This document shows, one piece after another, positions 60,768 through 64,000 of a DNA stretch of 64,000 bases (positions are counted from its first letter, which is position 1; each line of letters opens with the position of its first letter). Source of the DNA: Comamonadaceae bacterium (GTDB taxonomy: Bacteria; Pseudomonadota; Gammaproteobacteria; Burkholderiales; Burkholderiaceae_C). The stretch spans positions 1 to 64,000 of the forward strand of contig CANJNC010000014.1 of NCBI GenBank assembly GCA_947475685.1, in the 5' to 3' direction. A model generated the notes under the pieces. That model did no database searches. It saw only the letters and a list, made by a program, of their open reading frames with translations, and was not told the origin of the DNA. The position numbers and the translations under genes are program-made.

Positions 60768-63340
60768 ATGTTTCACGAATCAGAGCTCTTAGAGGGCCCA
60801 ATCTTTGGACTCGACACACGGCCATCGAGGCCTTGGTGAAATGCGATGAGCATCAAGATGACTTGGGCCTGATCCCCCATTTCGAACAAAGACTGCGCAA
60901 CCTCTTTCCTGGCATGGGCGCCTTAAGGCCCACCGAACGGGGCGCAAAAATGGGCGTCCCGCACGCGCTGGAAATCGCCACCCTTCACCTTCAATCTGTG
61001 GCAGGCTGCCCGGTCACCTTCTCCAGAACCACACCCACCTCAGAAGACTTGGTGTACCAAGTGGTGGTTGAATACACCGAAGAAGAAGTGGGCGTCATGG
61101 CTTTGGAATTTGCACAAAAATTATGCGCATGTGCGCTCAATGACCAGCCCTTTGATCTTGACACTGCGATTAAAAGTCTCAGAGATTTGGATGAAGATAT
61201 TCGCCTTGGCCCCTCTACAGGCTCCATCGTGGATGCAGCACTCAACCGAGGCATCCCCTATCGCCGCTTGACCCAGGGCAGTTTGGTGCAATTTGGTTGG
61301 GGCTCTAAGCAAAAAAGAATTCAAGCAGCTGAAATCGACGCGACTTCCGCCATTGCAGAGTCGATTGCGCAAGACAAAGAGCTGACCAAAAAACTCCTCT
61401 TTGCCGCTGGCGTACCTGTGCCTCACGGTCGACCTGTGGAGGATGAAGAGGACGCATGGGTCGCAGCCCAAGACATTGGGTTTCCTGTGGTGATCAAGCC
61501 TCAAGATGGCAACCAAGGCAAAGGCGTGACCGTCAACATCAACACCAAAGAAGAGGTGTTTGCAGCCTTTCAAAATGCCAAGCGCTTTAAAGACTACATC
61601 ATGGTTGAGCGTTATTTACCTGGCAACGATTACAGACTTTTGGTGGTGGGTGACAAGTTGGTTGCAGCAGCCAGGAGAGAGCCTCCCTTTGTCACGGGAG
61701 ATGGCATTCACACCGTCAAAGCCTTGGTCGATCAAGTCAATGCAGACCCCAAAAGAGGCGATGGTCATGCCACGTCTTTGACGAAAATTAGTTTTGATGA
61801 GGTCGCCATTGCTCGACTCAAAGAGCAAGGGCTCCAAGCCGACAGCATTCCAGACAAGGGAGTCCGCGTCATCCTCAGAAACAATGCCAACCTCTCCACA
61901 GGAGGAAGTGCCACGGACGTGACCGATGACGTGCACCCAGAGGTCGCATCAAGAGCGATTGAAGCGGCCCAAATGGTGGGACTAGATGTTTGTGGCGTAG
62001 ACGTCGTGTGCGAGACAGTCCTTCGTCCCCTTGAAGAGCAGCAAGGCGGCGTGGTTGAGGTCAATGCAGCACCAGGCCTTAGGATGCACTTGAACCCCTC
62101 TTACGGCAAAGGTCGCGATGTGGGCGAGGCGATTGTGTCGCGACTGTATCCCGTTGGAGAAGATGGACGCATTCCCGTGATTGCCGTGACTGGAACCAAT
62201 GGCAAAACGACCACGGTGAGATTGTGTGCCCACTTGCTAAGGGCGCAGGGCTTGAGAGTTGGCATGACCAACACCGATGGCGTGTATGTCAATGGTCGAC
62301 AAATTGACGATGGTGATTGCTCGGGCCCGCGATCTGCGAGAAACGTGTTGATGCACCCTGATGTGGATGCAGCGGTTTTCGAAACAGCCAGAGGCGGCAT
62401 GCTCAGAGAAGGCTTGGGCTTTGATCGTTGCCAGGTGGCAGTGGTCACCAACATTGGCATGGGGGACCATTTGGGTCTGAACTACATCACCACCGTTGAG
62501 GACTTGGCCGTTTTAAAACGAATGATTGTCCAAAACGTCTCCCCCACTGGCATGGCCGTACTGAACGCTGCAGACCCCTATGTGGCTGCAATGGCCTCCA
62601 CATGCCCTGGACAAGTCACTTATTTTGCTTTGGATGCTCACCACCCAGTGATCGCAACCCACCGCGCACAAGGCAAGCGTGTGGTGTTTGTAGAGGACGA
62701 TCAAATTGTCGCCATTCAAAGCAGCATGCAAGTTCGCATCCCCATGGTTGATATCCCTTTGACTCGACGTGGGATTTTGAATTTTCAGATCGAAAACGCC
62801 ATGGCCTCCATTGCGGCTGCATGGGCTGTGGGCATTCCTTGGGAAATCATCTGCAAAGGACTTTCTTCCTTCGTGAGCGACCCAACTGCGGTGCCTGGGC
62901 GCTTTAATGTGTTTGATTACAAAGGCTCAACCGTCATTGCCGATTACGGTCACAACCCTGATGCCATCAAAGCACTTGTTCAAGCGGTCACCAACTTGCC
63001 CGCCAAGCGCAGAAGTGTAGTGATCAGTGGAGCAGGAGACAGGAGAGATGAAGATATCAAAGAGCAAACCCGTATCATTGGCAACGTGTTTGATGAAGTG
63101 ATTTTGTACCAAGATGCTTGTCAACGCGGTCGAGTCGATGGAGAGGTTCTCGCCCTTTTAAGAGAGGGGCTACAAGGCGCCAGCAAGACGGAAAAAGTGC
63201 AAGAGATTTATGGCGAATTCTTGGCCATCGATCAAGCCATGAACAACTTAAAGCCCGGGGATTTGTGTTTGATCTTGATCGATCAAGTCGAGCAAGCGCT
63301 TAACCACATCATGAAAAAAGTCAATGAAACCGCAACCTAA
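60764..63340 (+). CDS. cphA: Cyanophycin synthetase
   Basis: RALRGPNLWTRHTAIEALV; ATP-grasp VVIKPQDGNQGKGVTVNI; Mur-ligase P-loop VTGTNGKTTTVRL; C-terminal DYGHNPDAIKALV. Confidence 0.95.
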   Translation: MNVSRIRALRGPNLWTRHTAIEALVKCDEHQDDLGLIPHFEQRLRNLFPGMGALRPTERGAKMGVPHALEIATLHLQSVAGCPVTFSRTTPTSEDLVYQVVVEYTEEEVGVMALEFAQKLCACALNDQPFDLDTAIKSLRDLDEDIRLGPSTGSIVDAALNRGIPYRRLTQGSLVQFGWGSKQKRIQAAEIDATSAIAESIAQDKELTKKLLFAAGVPVPHGRPVEDEEDAWVAAQDIGFPVVIKPQDGNQGKGVTVNINTKEEVFAAFQNAKRFKDYIMVERYLPGNDYRLLVVGDKLVAAARREPPFVTGDGIHTVKALVDQVNADPKRGDGHATSLTKISFDEVAIARLKEQGLQADSIPDKGVRVILRNNANLSTGGSATDVTDDVHPEVASRAIEAAQMVGLDVCGVDVVCETVLRPLEEQQGGVVEVNAAPGLRMHLNPSYGKGRDVGEAIVSRLYPVGEDGRIPVIAVTGTNGKTTTVRLCAHLLRAQGLRVGMTNTDGVYVNGRQIDDGDCSGPRSARNVLMHPDVDAAVFETARGGMLREGLGFDRCQVAVVTNIGMGDHLGLNYITTVEDLAVLKRMIVQNVSPTGMAVLNAADPYVAAMASTCPGQVTYFALDAHHPVIATHRAQGKRVVFVEDDQIVAIQSSMQVRIPMVDIPLTRRGILNFQIENAMASIAAAWAVGIPWEIICKGLSSFVSDPTAVPGRFNVFDYKGSTVIADYGHNPDAIKALVQAVTNLPAKRRSVVISGAGDRRDEDIKEQTRIIGNVFDEVILYQDACQRGRVDGEVLALLREGLQGASKTEKVQEIYGEFLAIDQAMNNLKPGDLCLILIDQVEQALNHIMKKVNETAT

Positions 63341-63343
63341 AAC

Positions 63344-63802
63344 TTACGACTCGCCTTGACAGACTTGTTTTTTAAGAATGGCCAAATAGGTATTGGGTCG
63401 AATAGGGAACTCTTTGGTTTTCCATTCCTGCTCATCCGACGACATCACCTCTTTGCCTTTTCCTAAAGGTTTATCAAAGTAACTGGCAGACAATCTGACA
63501 AAGGTGTCATTTTTGCAATACAAGCGCCAACGCACCATCTCAGACTGAAAGGTGTCGCCCTTGTAGGTTTTACCTGCCTTGGCATAGTCGCTCAGCGTCC
63601 AAACGTAGCGACTCACATGCACCGACTTGACCGCTTCTTTGTCCCACAAGTGCGTCACGTCCTCATCCTTGTCGATCTCGGCCCACTCCGCATGAGAAGT
63701 GCCCACAAAGCACAGGCAAGAAAGGCACAAAACAAGTGCAAGTGGCCTACTTAAAAGTAGGCTCAGATGGACATCAAACAAGGAACCGATTTGTTTCATC
63801 AA
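63344..63802 (-). CDS. Exported protein, surface-adhesin E-like (hypothetical)
   Basis: Signal peptide ending SHAEW; short Trp/Lys-rich mature domain with WRLYCKNDTFV. Confidence 0.55.
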   Translation of the reverse strand: MMKQIGSLFDVHLSLLLSRPLALVLCLSCLCFVGTSHAEWAEIDKDEDVTHLWDKEAVKSVHVSRYVWTLSDYAKAGKTYKGDTFQSEMVRWRLYCKNDTFVRLSASYFDKPLGKGKEVMSSDEQEWKTKEFPIRPNTYLAILKKQVCQGES

Positions 63803-64000
63803 GACACATCAAGGGTAAACAACAATGACAATGACTTAGGTATTTACACTGAGAACAGCTCGCTCTCCCACAAAAACAAACACCTATGACGCATTCCTTT
63901 AGTTTCGGCACCAAGCTGTAAAAACTTTAATTTTGCACGCTTGCAAGGATCATTTTGAACAGTTTAGAATGATTTCATAGACTTTTATTGACACTCCCAT

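Overview
The 64 kb window reads as a chromosome segment of a Burkholderiales-like betaproteobacterium (taxonomy inferred from gene content and order). It is densely coded and I recognised no rRNA, tRNA, CRISPR array, prophage or transposase. Left to right: (1) housekeeping genes: mfd (5' end cut by the window), serB, uvrC, earP + efp, LOG-family gene, MFS, rmuC, 2-hydroxyacid dehydrogenase, nhaD, pncB, nitroreductase, thioesterase, HDAC-like, phasin, patatin-like lipoprotein, dnaG, rpoD. (2) A catabolic region at about 24-47 kb. It holds a tight operon (Bug receptor - UbiD-like decarboxylase - three-subunit molybdenum hydroxylase - enoyl-CoA hydratase-like - CoxG-like), a protocatechuate 4,5-cleavage (pmd/lig) cluster with a LysR regulator, a decayed Bug receptor gene, and a Liv-type ABC transporter. 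(3) A metE-like gene and grpE-dnaK-dnaJ with a sigma32-like promoter. (4) A MocA/MobA-like nucleotidyltransferase, an exported amidohydrolase, and a cyanophycin locus (DUF1854, ABC exporter, two tandem cyanophycin synthetase genes). The strongest leads are the UbiD/Mo-hydroxylase operon of unknown substrate with two 16-bp dyads at its promoter, and the first cyanophycin synthetase paralogue, which has lost the Mur-ligase P-loop and C-terminal domain. All calls come from reading the sequence; no database search was run.
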